A stretch of 10,369 nucleotides of DNA from an uncultured Muribaculaceae bacterium (GTDB lineage: Bacteria; Bacteroidota; Bacteroidia; Bacteroidales; Muribaculaceae): positions 1 to 10,369 of the forward strand of contig CAJTMY010000056.1 in assembly GCA_910577355.1 (NCBI GenBank), written 5' to 3'. The notes under the pieces are model-generated. The model saw nothing but the letters and a program-made list of their open reading frames with translations, searched no databases and had not been told where the DNA came from. Of the stretch, positions 1 to 7,473 are shown piece by piece. Position 1 is the first letter of the stretch; each line of letters begins with the position of its first letter. The position numbers and the translations under genes are program-made.

Positions 1-1
1 T

Positions 2-32
2 TTTGCGATTTAAAAAAATATAACTAAATTTG
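2..32 (+). promoter_or_regulatory. Bacteroidota-type promoter of the DUF349 gene
   Basis: A TTTG at 2-5 (-33 element) is followed by a 19-base spacer and a perfect TAnnTTTG box (TAAATTTG) at 25-32 (-7 element). This matches the primary-sigma promoter consensus known from Bacteroides. Transcription should start near 36-40, giving a leader of roughly 55-60 bases before the ATG at 96. The start point is inferred from the box position. Confidence 0.75.
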
Positions 33-38
33 GAGCGT

Positions 39-58
39 GATATGCCCGCGGGCGTATC
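39..58. repeat. Imperfect palindrome at the predicted transcription start
   Basis: Positions 39-58 form a 20-base inverted repeat centred on GCCCGCGGGC (44-53). The arms pair fully except for a T43:G54 wobble. As RNA it gives an 8-bp stem with a CGCG tetraloop at the very 5' end of the leader. As DNA it lies where a repressor could block transcription start. Which of these applies, if either, cannot be told from the sequence. Confidence 0.5.
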
Positions 59-95
59 CATATAGAATTAATCATTAACTGCATCATTACTCCCC

Positions 96-1952
96 ATGGA
101 AATGCGTGATCCCGCTTCAGAAGCCCAAGGCGCTGAAGAACTGACTACCCGGCCGACGCCCGCCAACGTGAGCGCCGAAGACAACTCCGATGAATTTGAA
201 ACAGCAGGCACAGCCGATCCTGAGGCTGCCGCCGAAGAGGAAATGACCGAAGGTCTCGAAGAAGAGACCGCCGAAGCCGTCGATGCTCCGCTTACCCGCG
301 AGGCACTGCTCGACGCTGCCAAGGCCGTTCTCGAGAAAGAAGCCTCCGATATCACCACCGACGACATCCGCCACCTGCGCCAACAGTACAACGCATTCCG
401 CAAAGAGGCCGCAGCTGCCGATGCCGTACAAGATGCAGCCGAGCCGGAGGAGGATGAAGAATTCAAAGCCCTGCTCGCCGAAATCCGTGCCAAGAAGGCT
501 GAACATGCCGCCAAAGTAGAAGCCGAAAAAGCTGAGAACCTGCGCCGCAAGGAAGAGATAATCGCCGAGATACTGTCGCTTGCCGAGGATACAGACAATG
601 TGAACCGCACATTCCCGCGTTACCGCGAGCTGCAAGACGAGTTCAACGCTCTCGGCGAAGTGCCGGCCACCGAGGAGACCTCGATATGGAAGCGATTCCA
701 GGACGCACGCGAACGCTTCTCCGACAATCTGAAGATAAACAAGGAGCTGCGCGACTACGACTTCAAGAAAAACCTCGATACAAAGCAGTTGCTCCTGTCC
801 GAGGCCGAAGCTCTCGCCACAGAGGAGGACGTGATAACCGCATACCGCCGCCTGCAGGAACTGCACAACAAGTGGCGCCAGGCGGGTCCGGTGGCCAAGG
901 AATTCCGCGAGGAGATATGGGATAAGTTCAAGGCCGCATCGGCGGAGGTAAACAAGCGATATCAGGCATATTTCGAGGCCCGCAAGGCCCGCGAGGCCGA
1001 GAACGAGGCGGGAAAGGCAGCTCTATGTGACAGACTCGAATCGATGGATCTCAAATCGCTCAAGACATTCGCCGCATGGGACGAGGCCACCAAGGCCGTC
1101 ATGGACATGCAACAGCAATGGCGCACATTCGGCTTCGCGTCGCGCAAGATGAACAAAGCTCTCTTCGCACGCTTCCGCGAACTGTGCGACAAGTTTTTCG
1201 CGGCCAAGGCCGAATTCTTCCACTCCACCCGCGAGGAGCTCGCCGCAAATCTCGCGCGCAAGACCGCATTGGCCGAACGCGCAGAGGCACTGCGTGAATC
1301 CACCGACTGGAAATCCGCGACAGATGAATTCGTGGCCATGCAGAAAGAGTGGAAAACCATAGGTACTGTGGCAAAAAAATACAGCGACGCCGTATGGCAC
1401 CGTTTCCAGGAAGCCTGCGACGCATTCTTCGAGGCCAAGAAGAAAGCCACCTCCGGCACACGCCGTGCTGAAGCCGACAACCTGCGCGCCAAGCGCGAGA
1501 TCATAGCGCGCCTTGATGAGATCACCGAGGAAACACCACGCGAGGACGCCATCGCGCTGCTGCGTGAGCTACAGGAGCAGTGGCGGCAGATAGGCCATGT
1601 GCCATTCCGCGACAAGGACAAGGTATACGACCAATACCGCGCCAAGACAGACGCACTCCGCGACATGCTGAACATGCGCCGCAACCGCGACCGCATGGAA
1701 CGTTTCACAGAAAATATCTCGACCCTCGAAGGCGACAGGCAGAAACTGCTGCGCGAACGTGAACGACTTATGCGTGCTCTCGAAAGCCGGCGTCAGGATC
1801 TGCGCACATACGAGAACAACCTCGGCTTCCTTTCATCAAAAAGCAAATCGGGCAACTCGATGCTTGCCGAATTCGAGCGCAAGGCCGACGCCCTGCGCGC
1901 CGACATAGCCGACCTTGAGGAGAAGATAAAACTCCTCGACGCCAAGCTGTGA
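96..1952 (+). CDS. DUF349 repeat coiled-coil protein
   Basis: This 618-residue protein belongs to the DUF349 family, which is widespread in Bacteroidota and has no settled function. Residues 1-70 are a low-complexity acidic, alanine-rich tail. About five DUF349-type helical repeats follow, near residues 171-240, 246-312, 322-390, 404-470 and 483-545. Each carries a pattern like W(R/K)xxG followed by a W/Y/F-x-x-(F/Y) helix, for example KWRQAGPV (259-266), EWKTIGTV (418-425) and QWRQIGHV (495-502). Residues 535-618 are strongly charged and heptad-like, probably a coiled coil. There is no signal peptide or membrane segment, so it should be cytoplasmic. The frame is closed upstream by a TAA at 69-71, so ATG 96 is the first possible start; the ATG at 102 is the only close alternative. 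There is no Shine-Dalgarno sequence. A role in nucleic-acid or ribosome binding could be guessed from the many charged helices, but nothing in the sequence proves it. Confidence 0.85.
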   Translation: MEMRDPASEAQGAEELTTRPTPANVSAEDNSDEFETAGTADPEAAAEEEMTEGLEEETAEAVDAPLTREALLDAAKAVLEKEASDITTDDIRHLRQQYNAFRKEAAAADAVQDAAEPEEDEEFKALLAEIRAKKAEHAAKVEAEKAENLRRKEEIIAEILSLAEDTDNVNRTFPRYRELQDEFNALGEVPATEETSIWKRFQDARERFSDNLKINKELRDYDFKKNLDTKQLLLSEAEALATEEDVITAYRRLQELHNKWRQAGPVAKEFREEIWDKFKAASAEVNKRYQAYFEARKAREAENEAGKAALCDRLESMDLKSLKTFAAWDEATKAVMDMQQQWRTFGFASRKMNKALFARFRELCDKFFAAKAEFFHSTREELAANLARKTALAERAEALRESTDWKSATDEFVAMQKEWKTIGTVAKKYSDAVWHRFQEACDAFFEAKKKATSGTRRAEADNLRAKREIIARLDEITEETPREDAIALLRELQEQWRQIGHVPFRDKDKVYDQYRAKTDALRDMLNMRRNRDRMERFTENISTLEGDRQKLLRERERLMRALESRRQDLRTYENNLGFLSSKSKSGNSMLAEFERKADALRADIADLEEKIKLLDAKL

Positions 1953-1966
1953 AATAACCGACTCCA

Positions 1967-2003
1967 CAGGGCGGAAGGCAACAGCCCGTAACCTTCCGCC
2001 CTG
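1967..2003 (+). terminator. Perfect 12-bp hairpin after the DUF349 gene, without a U-tract
   Basis: CAGGGCGGAAGG at 1967-1978 is exactly complementary to CCTTCCGCCCTG at 1992-2003, with a 13-base loop. It begins 14 bases after the stop codon, a typical terminator position. The bases after it (CATATCCCACAC) are not T-rich, so it may be a weak terminator, an mRNA 3'-end stabiliser, or part of the leader of the next gene, which starts only 27 bases further on. Confidence 0.55.
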
Positions 2004-2030
2004 CATATCCCACACATTGAGTCTTGCCGA

Positions 2031-3428
2031 GTGATAGCCAAAAAGAAACGTCTTTTATTAGGTAAGTACGTAAGACCTGTGCTACTGCTTGCCGACTGGA
2101 TGATCGTGAATCTCGTATTCATGTTCATCCTTCACCTATATCCTTCGGTAAACCACGGCCCCACCCCGCAATGGCTGTTATGGCTGCTCGTAAACCTCAG
2201 TTTTGTCCCCGTAGCCATACGCGAGACCCGCATGGAGACATCGGTATTCCGCTCGATGCAATTCGACCGTACGATGCTGCATGTCCTCACCTCTACAGGC
2301 ATACATCTGCTCTTTTTTCTGGCTTTCACCACACTGCTCGGCCTCGAGCCGCTGGGTATCGGTGTCTACATGTGCTACTATACCCTGATGCTTCTCGCCC
2401 TGGAATTGTGGGCGCTGGTGTCGAGGCGCTACATCAAGGCATACCGACGCAAAGGCATGAATTTCACCCGTGTGGTTATCGTAGGTACAAATGCCACAGC
2501 CCGGCGTCTGTTTGAAGCCATGCAGACCGACCCCGGCTTCGGCTACAAGGTGCTGGGATTCTTCGACCATGAATGGCGCCCAGACTTCGCAGGCCGTTAT
2601 TGCGGAAATATCAGCGACCTGGAACGATTCGTGAAAGACAATTCCGTGGATCAGATATACTTCACAATGCCCGGCCATGATGACATACTGACACACGCGG
2701 TAAAAATCGCCGATGACAATTTGATTGAATTTTTCTATGTGCCGCAGATATCGAGATTCATCGCCCGCGACTTCCAGATACAGAACATCGGGCCAGTACC
2801 GGTGCTCACCATACGCCGCAATCCGCTGCGCAAAACGATCAACCGCGCTGTGAAACGCAGCTTCGACATCGTGGTATCGTCGATATTTCTGTGCTTCTAT
2901 CCGCTGATATACTTACCCATCGCCATAGCGATAAAGACCTCATCGCCTGGGCCTGTATATTTCCGGCAGCAACGCACAGGATACAAGGGCAAACCGTTCG
3001 GCTGCCTGAAATTCCGCACCATGCATGTCAACAAAGACGCCGACAAGGCCCAGGCCACTAAAAACGACCCGCGCAAGACTCGACTCGGAGAATTCCTGCG
3101 TCACACGAGCCTTGACGAGCTGCCACAGTTCATCAACGTTTTCAAGGGCGAGATGTCGATAGTAGGGCCGCGGCCACACATGCTCAAGCATACCGAGGAA
3201 TACTCCAAGATAGTGGATCAATATATGGTGCGCCATCTGGTGAAACCGGGCATCACAGGGTGGGCTCAGGTGAACGGTTACCGCGGACTCACCGACGAAC
3301 TGTGGAAAATGGAGAAGCGTGTCGAATTTGACGTATGGTACATCGAGCACTGGAACATCCTGCTCGACATAAAAATAATGGCGCGCACGGTGGTAAATGC
3401 CATAAAAGGTGAGAACAACGCCTTCTGA
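2031..3428 (+). CDS. Polyprenyl glycosylphosphotransferase (WcaJ-like initiating sugar transferase)
   Basis: This 465-residue inner-membrane enzyme should transfer a hexose-1-phosphate from a nucleotide sugar to undecaprenyl phosphate, the first step in building an exopolysaccharide, capsule or glycan repeat unit. About four membrane helices lie within residues 13-130. A Rossmann-like segment with VVIVGTNATA begins near residue 148. A further hydrophobic helix (about 280-302) leads into the bacterial sugar transferase domain. Family hallmarks are visible: SSPGPVYFRQQRTG (304-317), KFRTMH (327-332), the catalytic Asp-Glu in SLDELPQ (D362, E363), SIVGPRPH (376-383) and KPGITGWAQVNGYRG (405-419). 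Length is normal for the family. The start is a GTG with no Shine-Dalgarno sequence. An in-frame TAA at 1989-1991 limits upstream choices, and the next internal ATG (residue 24) would cut into the first helix. No own promoter was found in the 78-base gap. The sugar (glucose, galactose or a modified sugar) cannot be told. No glycosyltransferase, flippase or polymerase is adjacent, so it stands alone here. Confidence 0.9.
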   Translation: MIAKKKRLLLGKYVRPVLLLADWMIVNLVFMFILHLYPSVNHGPTPQWLLWLLVNLSFVPVAIRETRMETSVFRSMQFDRTMLHVLTSTGIHLLFFLAFTTLLGLEPLGIGVYMCYYTLMLLALELWALVSRRYIKAYRRKGMNFTRVVIVGTNATARRLFEAMQTDPGFGYKVLGFFDHEWRPDFAGRYCGNISDLERFVKDNSVDQIYFTMPGHDDILTHAVKIADDNLIEFFYVPQISRFIARDFQIQNIGPVPVLTIRRNPLRKTINRAVKRSFDIVVSSIFLCFYPLIYLPIAIAIKTSSPGPVYFRQQRTGYKGKPFGCLKFRTMHVNKDADKAQATKNDPRKTRLGEFLRHTSLDELPQFINVFKGEMSIVGPRPHMLKHTEEYSKIVDQYMVRHLVKPGITGWAQVNGYRGLTDELWKMEKRVEFDVWYIEHWNILLDIKIMARTVVNAIKGENNAF

Positions 3429-3514
3429 CGCCGGCAGACGGCAAAACACACAACGCAAATTTCCACAATTATTGCCTAAGAATAGTTAAAAAACATCATT
3501 GCAAGGACATTTTA

Positions 3515-3545
3515 TTGCATACCAAGGTATTTTTTTATAACTTTG
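3515..3545 (+). promoter_or_regulatory. Promoter of the ECF sigma operon
   Basis: TTG at 3515-3517, a 20-base spacer and a perfect TAACTTTG (TAnnTTTG) at 3538-3545 fit the Bacteroidota primary promoter. The expected start near 3550 gives an AT-rich leader of about 95 bases that ends in AAGGA, six to seven bases before the sigma ATG. The surrounding 3429-3644 gap holds no gene. A short GCCG/CGGC inverted repeat just after the upstream stop codon is too weak to call a terminator. Confidence 0.75.
3519..3530. repeat. Short inverted repeat inside the promoter spacer
   Basis: ATACC-AA-GGTAT at 3519-3530 is a perfect 5+5 inverted repeat with a 2-base centre. It lies wholly between the -33 and -7 elements of the sigma promoter and is followed by a run of T. 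The loop is too small for an RNA hairpin, so if it matters it would act as a protein-binding site. It is short enough to be chance. Confidence 0.3.
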
Positions 3546-3644
3546 CATTAAAGAAATACAACCAAAACAGAATAAATAAACCACACTTAAACCATTTCCG
3601 CCTATAGCCCATATCTACTCTAATACAAAAACAAAGGAATAGAA

Positions 3645-4235
3645 ATGCATAAATTAGCACGGCTCACCGACGACACGTTGGTGCGGCAATATGCCGACGG
3701 CAACCACGAAGCCTTTGACGCGCTGCTTCAGCGCCACCAAGGCCGCCTTCTGAGCTACATATACCAGCAGTGCAACAACGCCCAGCTGGCCGAAGATATA
3801 TTTCAGGAGACTTTCGTGAAGGCGATCGTCACCATCAAGAACGGCAACTATACTGAGAACGGCAAGTTTGCCAACTGGTTGTTCCGCATCGCCCGCAATC
3901 TTGTGGTGGATCATTTCCGCCGCGAGAACGCAGAGCCCACAGTATCGACCGATGACGGCAACTTCGACATCCTCAACCGCAAGGATCTGAGCGGCGACAC
4001 CATCGAGGACGAACTCGTCGACCTACAGATACGCGACGACATACGTCGCCTCGTCAAGGCTCTCCCTTTCGCCCAGATGCAGGTGTTGGTGATGCGCTAC
4101 TACCGCAACCTGAGTTTCAAGGAAATAGCTGAAATAACCGGCGTAAGCATCAATACCGCCCTCGGGCGCATGCGCTACGCGATACTGAATCTGCGCCGTA
4201 TGGCACAGGAGAGCGACATTGTGCTCACACACTGA
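3645..4235 (+). CDS. ECF-type RNA polymerase sigma factor
   Basis: This 196-residue sigma-70 family protein has the two-domain layout of extracytoplasmic function (ECF) factors. Region 2 covers about residues 20-93, with AEDIFQETFVKA (49-60) and the promoter-melting and -10 recognition helix FANWLFRIARNLVVDHFRR (75-93). A variable acidic linker follows (94-128). Region 4 covers about 135-185, with the -35-binding helix-turn-helix in LSFKEIAEITGVSINTALGRM (156-176). It should redirect RNA polymerase to a specific promoter set. No anti-sigma gene (FecR-like or other) is next to it, so how its activity is controlled is not visible. It is the first gene after a good promoter, and AAGGA lies just upstream of its ATG, one of the few Shine-Dalgarno-like sites in the window. 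It is followed after only 27 bases by the symporter gene, so it is probably co-transcribed. Similar stand-alone ECF factors occur widely in Bacteroidales. Confidence 0.92.
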   Translation: MHKLARLTDDTLVRQYADGNHEAFDALLQRHQGRLLSYIYQQCNNAQLAEDIFQETFVKAIVTIKNGNYTENGKFANWLFRIARNLVVDHFRRENAEPTVSTDDGNFDILNRKDLSGDTIEDELVDLQIRDDIRRLVKALPFAQMQVLVMRYYRNLSFKEIAEITGVSINTALGRMRYAILNLRRMAQESDIVLTH

Positions 4236-4262
4236 CACCCGCCGGTCTAACTCCAAAAAGAC

Positions 4263-5675
4263 ATGCTCGACAATATCGGCAAATACATCGTGGCGGTAGC
4301 CGACTTCCTGTGCGGCTACCCGCTTTTTTTTCTGCTTATCGGCGGAGGCCTCTACCTGCTCATCAGCTCGGGCTTCGTTTCGCTGCGCCGGCTTCCGGCT
4401 GCCCTGAAGGAGCTCCGTACCAAAAATGACAGCCGTAACGGACAGATATCCTCAGCTCAGGCGCTGGCGAGTGTTGTAGCCGCAACGGTAGGACTCGGAA
4501 ACATAGCCGGCGTGGCGATTGCCCTTGTGGTGGGCGGCCCCGGCGCCATATTCTGGATGTGGGTGAGCGCCATCGTGGGCATGGCCACAAAATATCATGA
4601 AGGGGTGCTCGCCATAATGTACAAGGGAAAAGATGACAGGGGCAATCCTCAGGGCGGCCCCATGCATATAATCACGCAGGGACTCGGCCCGAAGTGGACG
4701 CCGATGGCCAGATTCTTTGCGGTGGCCGGCCTCTTCGGCACATTGTGCATCATGAACGCCAACCAACTCACCGAAGCGTTCATGGCAACGTTCTCCACTC
4801 CCGAAGGCATTGAGGGCAGTGACTTTCTCAGCTCGGTAGGCTCTCTTACGGGGCTGAGCAACGCCGACAGCTACAAGATGCTGTTTGGCTGCGCCGTTGC
4901 TGCGGTGGTGGCCATAGTGATATTGGGCGGCATAAGGCGCATCGCCAACGTAGCGTCGGTGATGGTGCCATTCATGGTGGGCATGTATTTCCTGATGGTG
5001 CTTTATATAATCGTAACACGCATCGGCGATGTGCCGGGTGTATTTCAACGTATATTCACCGAAGCCTTCAACCTGCGGGCAGGCATAGGCGCACTGGCAG
5101 GCATAGCCATAATCGGCGCGCGCCGCGCCGCACTTGTCAATGATGCAGGCATCGGCACCGCCTCGATAATGCACGGCGCTTCGCGCAACAACCGCCCGGT
5201 GCGCGAGGGGCTCATAGCCATGCTCGGCCCCGGCATCGACTCGGGTCTGGTGTGCACACTTACGGCGATAGCGATACTGCTGTGCGTGCCTGAGGTGCAG
5301 GATACACAGGGCGTACAAGGCCTGGCTGTGGCAATGACGGCATTCAGCCGCGGAATCCCATACGGCGAATATCTGCTTATGTTCATAGTGGTATGCTTTG
5401 CCATGTCTTCGATGTTTTCCTACTCGTTCTACGGCTCTACATGCGCCTCGTATCTCTTCGGGTCGAAAAATGCGCGCCGCTATGTATACGTATTCATCCT
5501 GTCGCTGATAGTCTTTGCTGTGGTTCCCCTCGAAGCGGCGGTAGGCATGTGCGATCTGTTCTACGCACTGATGGCCATCCCCACCATGATAACGATAGTG
5601 ATGCTCAGCGGCCGGGTGCGCGAGGCAACACGACACTACTTCAACGACAATAAAAACGATAAAACCTGCAAATGA
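4263..5675 (+). CDS. AGCS-family sodium:alanine/glycine symporter
   Basis: This 470-residue polytopic inner-membrane protein belongs to the alanine or glycine:cation symporter family (AGCS), which imports small neutral amino acids with Na+ or H+. Diagnostic stretches are GLGNIAGVA (77-85), GGPGAIFWMWV (91-101) with GMATKYHEG (106-114), and ARRAALVNDAGIGTASIMHG (286-305). The last corresponds to the usual NEAGMGSA-like motif but has Asp at residue 294 in place of the usual Glu. The hydrophobic profile suits 10-11 membrane helices. Residues 177-206, polar and serine-rich, look like an external loop. A short polar tail ends the protein. It starts 27 bases after the sigma gene behind an A-rich AAAAAG and has no promoter of its own. 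Its stop overlaps the lgt start as ATGA, which suggests translational coupling. The exact substrate cannot be fixed from sequence; alanine, glycine or serine is most likely. Confidence 0.9.
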   Translation: MLDNIGKYIVAVADFLCGYPLFFLLIGGGLYLLISSGFVSLRRLPAALKELRTKNDSRNGQISSAQALASVVAATVGLGNIAGVAIALVVGGPGAIFWMWVSAIVGMATKYHEGVLAIMYKGKDDRGNPQGGPMHIITQGLGPKWTPMARFFAVAGLFGTLCIMNANQLTEAFMATFSTPEGIEGSDFLSSVGSLTGLSNADSYKMLFGCAVAAVVAIVILGGIRRIANVASVMVPFMVGMYFLMVLYIIVTRIGDVPGVFQRIFTEAFNLRAGIGALAGIAIIGARRAALVNDAGIGTASIMHGASRNNRPVREGLIAMLGPGIDSGLVCTLTAIAILLCVPEVQDTQGVQGLAVAMTAFSRGIPYGEYLLMFIVVCFAMSSMFSYSFYGSTCASYLFGSKNARRYVYVFILSLIVFAVVPLEAAVGMCDLFYALMAIPTMITIVMLSGRVREATRHYFNDNKNDKTCK

Positions 5676-6550
5676 CCGGTACAATACTCAACTACATAGT
5701 GTGGAACGCCGACCCCGTAATCATATCGTGGCCGGTGGAGATACGATGGTACGGACTGATGTTTGCCATCGGATTCTGGCTCGGATTCAATATAGTGGCC
5801 CGCATGTTCAAACGCGAAGGCGCGCCCGAGCGCTGGCTCGGCATACTGCTGATATGGGTGGCAGTCGGCACGGTAGTAGGCGCACGGCTGGGGCATGTGT
5901 TTTTCTATCAATGGGATTATTACTCGCAGCATCCGCTCAAGATACTTGCCACCCGGGAGGGAGGCCTCGCCAGCCACGGCGGCGCCATAGGAGTGATATT
6001 GGCCGTGATCTTCTACTCCATCTTCACCACCCGGCGAAATCCGCTGTGGACGTTCGACCGCCTTACAGTAGCCATCGCCCTCGTAGGCTGCCTGATACGC
6101 CTCGGCAATCTTATGAACAGCGAAATATACGGACATGCCACCGACCTGCCTTGGGGATTCATGTTCCCGCGTTCGGCCGAGTGGCATCACTACTATGAAG
6201 GTGTGGCCTGCCATCCCACCCAGATCTATGAGGCTATATGCTATCTGTCGCTGTTCGGGCTCATGATGTGGATGTACTGGAGGCGTAACGCAGGCGAACG
6301 CCCGGGGCTGCTGTTCGGCACTTTCCTGATCGGCACTTTCGCCTCGCGGTTCTTCATAGAGTTCATAAAGAATCCGCAGGTGGAATTCGAAGCCGGCATG
6401 GCCCTCAACATGGGCCAGCTGCTCAGCATACCTTTCGTACTGCTCGGCATAGGCCTTATAATATGGGCCATGAAACACCCGCGCATGCATATCGAATATC
6501 CGGGGCGCTACGCCGACGAGCCGGATAAGGACACAAAACAGAAACAATGA
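5672..6550 (+). CDS. lgt: Prolipoprotein diacylglyceryl transferase
   Basis: Lgt moves diacylglycerol from phosphatidylglycerol to the lipobox cysteine of prolipoproteins, the first step of lipoprotein maturation in the inner membrane. At 292 residues it is the normal length, with about seven membrane helices. Family residues are visible: RWYG (25-28), SHGGAIG (101-107) with His102, the signature RLGNLMNSEIYG (143-154) with Arg143, Asn146, Glu151 and Gly154 at the same numbers as the functionally important residues of E. coli Lgt, HPTQIYEA (181-188), and the Arg226/Glu230 pair in SRFFIEF, which matches E. coli Arg239/Glu243. The active site therefore looks intact. The start codon overlaps the symporter stop (ATGA), and its own stop overlaps the next start in the same way, so expression is probably tied to both transporters. 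The last 20 or so residues are a charged cytoplasmic tail. Such tails vary between species. Confidence 0.95.
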   Translation: MTGTILNYIVWNADPVIISWPVEIRWYGLMFAIGFWLGFNIVARMFKREGAPERWLGILLIWVAVGTVVGARLGHVFFYQWDYYSQHPLKILATREGGLASHGGAIGVILAVIFYSIFTTRRNPLWTFDRLTVAIALVGCLIRLGNLMNSEIYGHATDLPWGFMFPRSAEWHHYYEGVACHPTQIYEAICYLSLFGLMMWMYWRRNAGERPGLLFGTFLIGTFASRFFIEFIKNPQVEFEAGMALNMGQLLSIPFVLLGIGLIIWAMKHPRMHIEYPGRYADEPDKDTKQKQ

Positions 6551-7473
6551 GTCTGCACGGCACACTGCAACGCCTCAAACCATGGATGCTTCCGATAGCG
6601 ATGGTGTGTGGCGTACTGTTTCACAGCCTTATAGGCGCAGTGCAATTTTTAGCGCCGTATCTTATCTTCACCATGCTGCTGATCACATTCTGCCGCATAA
6701 GACCATCCGAATTCCGCATCTCGGGGCTCACATGGTCGGTGACCGGCGTGCAGCTCGCATGCAGCATAGCTATATTCTTCTGTCTAAAGCCTTTCGGCAC
6801 CGATCTGGCCGAAGGCACCATGATATGCTTTCTATGCCCGACGGCAACGGCCGCACCTGTCATAACATCAATGCTCGGAGGCTCGATCGCCACAGTTGTG
6901 GCCATATCATTGCTCAGCAACCTGATGCTCGCCATCGTCGGGCCGGCATTTCTGGCATATATCGGAGCCGGCACAGGGCTCGACCTGTCGTTCGGACAGG
7001 CATTCGTGCTGATATTGTCGAAGGTAGGCCCCATGGTTCTGGGGCCGTTGGCAGCAGCCCTGACACTGCGGGTGGTATGGCCGGCAGCCCACAGGGCACT
7101 CGCCACCCGCCAGACCTTGTCGTTCTATATCTGGGCCATCTCTCTTATACTTGTAGTGGGACGTGCAGTCACTTTTGCAATGGCCGAACCTGCCGACCGC
7201 ATACCCGAGATGGTTGCTTTGGCAATATTGGCCGGAGCCGCATGCATAACCCAGTTTGCGATCGGGCGCAAGCTTGGCCGGCATTTCGGCGACCGTATCG
7301 CCGGTGCCCAGGGACTCGGACAGAAAAACACAGTACTCGCCGTATGGCTCGCCACGACATACCTCAATCCCATATCATCGATAGCGCCCGCAGCCTACAT
7401 AGCGTGGCAGAATACAATCAACTCATTGCAGATCTATATGAAAACCAAGCGCGAAAGACAAGCCGCCGACTGA
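6547..7473 (+). CDS. BASS-like secondary transporter (bile acid:sodium symporter superfamily)
   Basis: This 308-residue integral membrane protein has about 8-10 hydrophobic segments. Its length and two motifs resemble the bile acid:sodium symporter (BASS/SBF) fold. CPTATAAPVITSMLGGS (97-113) matches the position of the family's CPGGTASNV-type unwound helix. GLGQKNTVLA (256-265) matches the ExGxQNxxLA-type crossover helix. The glutamate and the Ser-Asn pair that hold sodium in the characterised Neisseria homologue appear to be replaced, so sodium coupling and bile-acid transport should not be assumed. Organic anions, keto acids or vitamins are other substrates known for the superfamily. The start overlaps the lgt stop (ATGA). 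A basic tail (KTKRERQ) probably faces the cytoplasm. A different secondary-carrier family with a similar fold cannot be excluded. Confidence 0.65.
   Translation: MSLHGTLQRLKPWMLPIAMVCGVLFHSLIGAVQFLAPYLIFTMLLITFCRIRPSEFRISGLTWSVTGVQLACSIAIFFCLKPFGTDLAEGTMICFLCPTATAAPVITSMLGGSIATVVAISLLSNLMLAIVGPAFLAYIGAGTGLDLSFGQAFVLILSKVGPMVLGPLAAALTLRVVWPAAHRALATRQTLSFYIWAISLILVVGRAVTFAMAEPADRIPEMVALAILAGAACITQFAIGRKLGRHFGDRIAGAQGLGQKNTVLAVWLATTYLNPISSIAPAAYIAWQNTINSLQIYMKTKRERQAAD

Noticed and set aside
71..89. Direct repeat ATCATTA (71-77 and 83-89) just before the DUF349 start
   Set aside because: Seven bases repeated once in an AT-rich leader is easily chance, and no function can be tied to it.
117..866. 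A 249-codon open frame on the - strand opposite the DUF349 gene
   Set aside because: It is a shadow of the Glu/Ala-rich DUF349 frame. The cysteine-, leucine- and phenylalanine-rich product is what the reverse complement of GAG/GCC-rich sequence yields.
4452..5684. A 410-codon open frame on the - strand covering most of the symporter gene
   Set aside because: It mirrors the reading frame of a clearly real AGCS gene. Its translation is rich in His, Tyr, Arg and Ala with no recognisable motif, as expected for an antisense shadow produced by codon bias.
5636..6565. A 309-codon open frame on the - strand opposite lgt
   Set aside because: The + strand encodes Lgt with all signature residues. The antisense translation has no family features and only exists because stop codons are avoided by chance.
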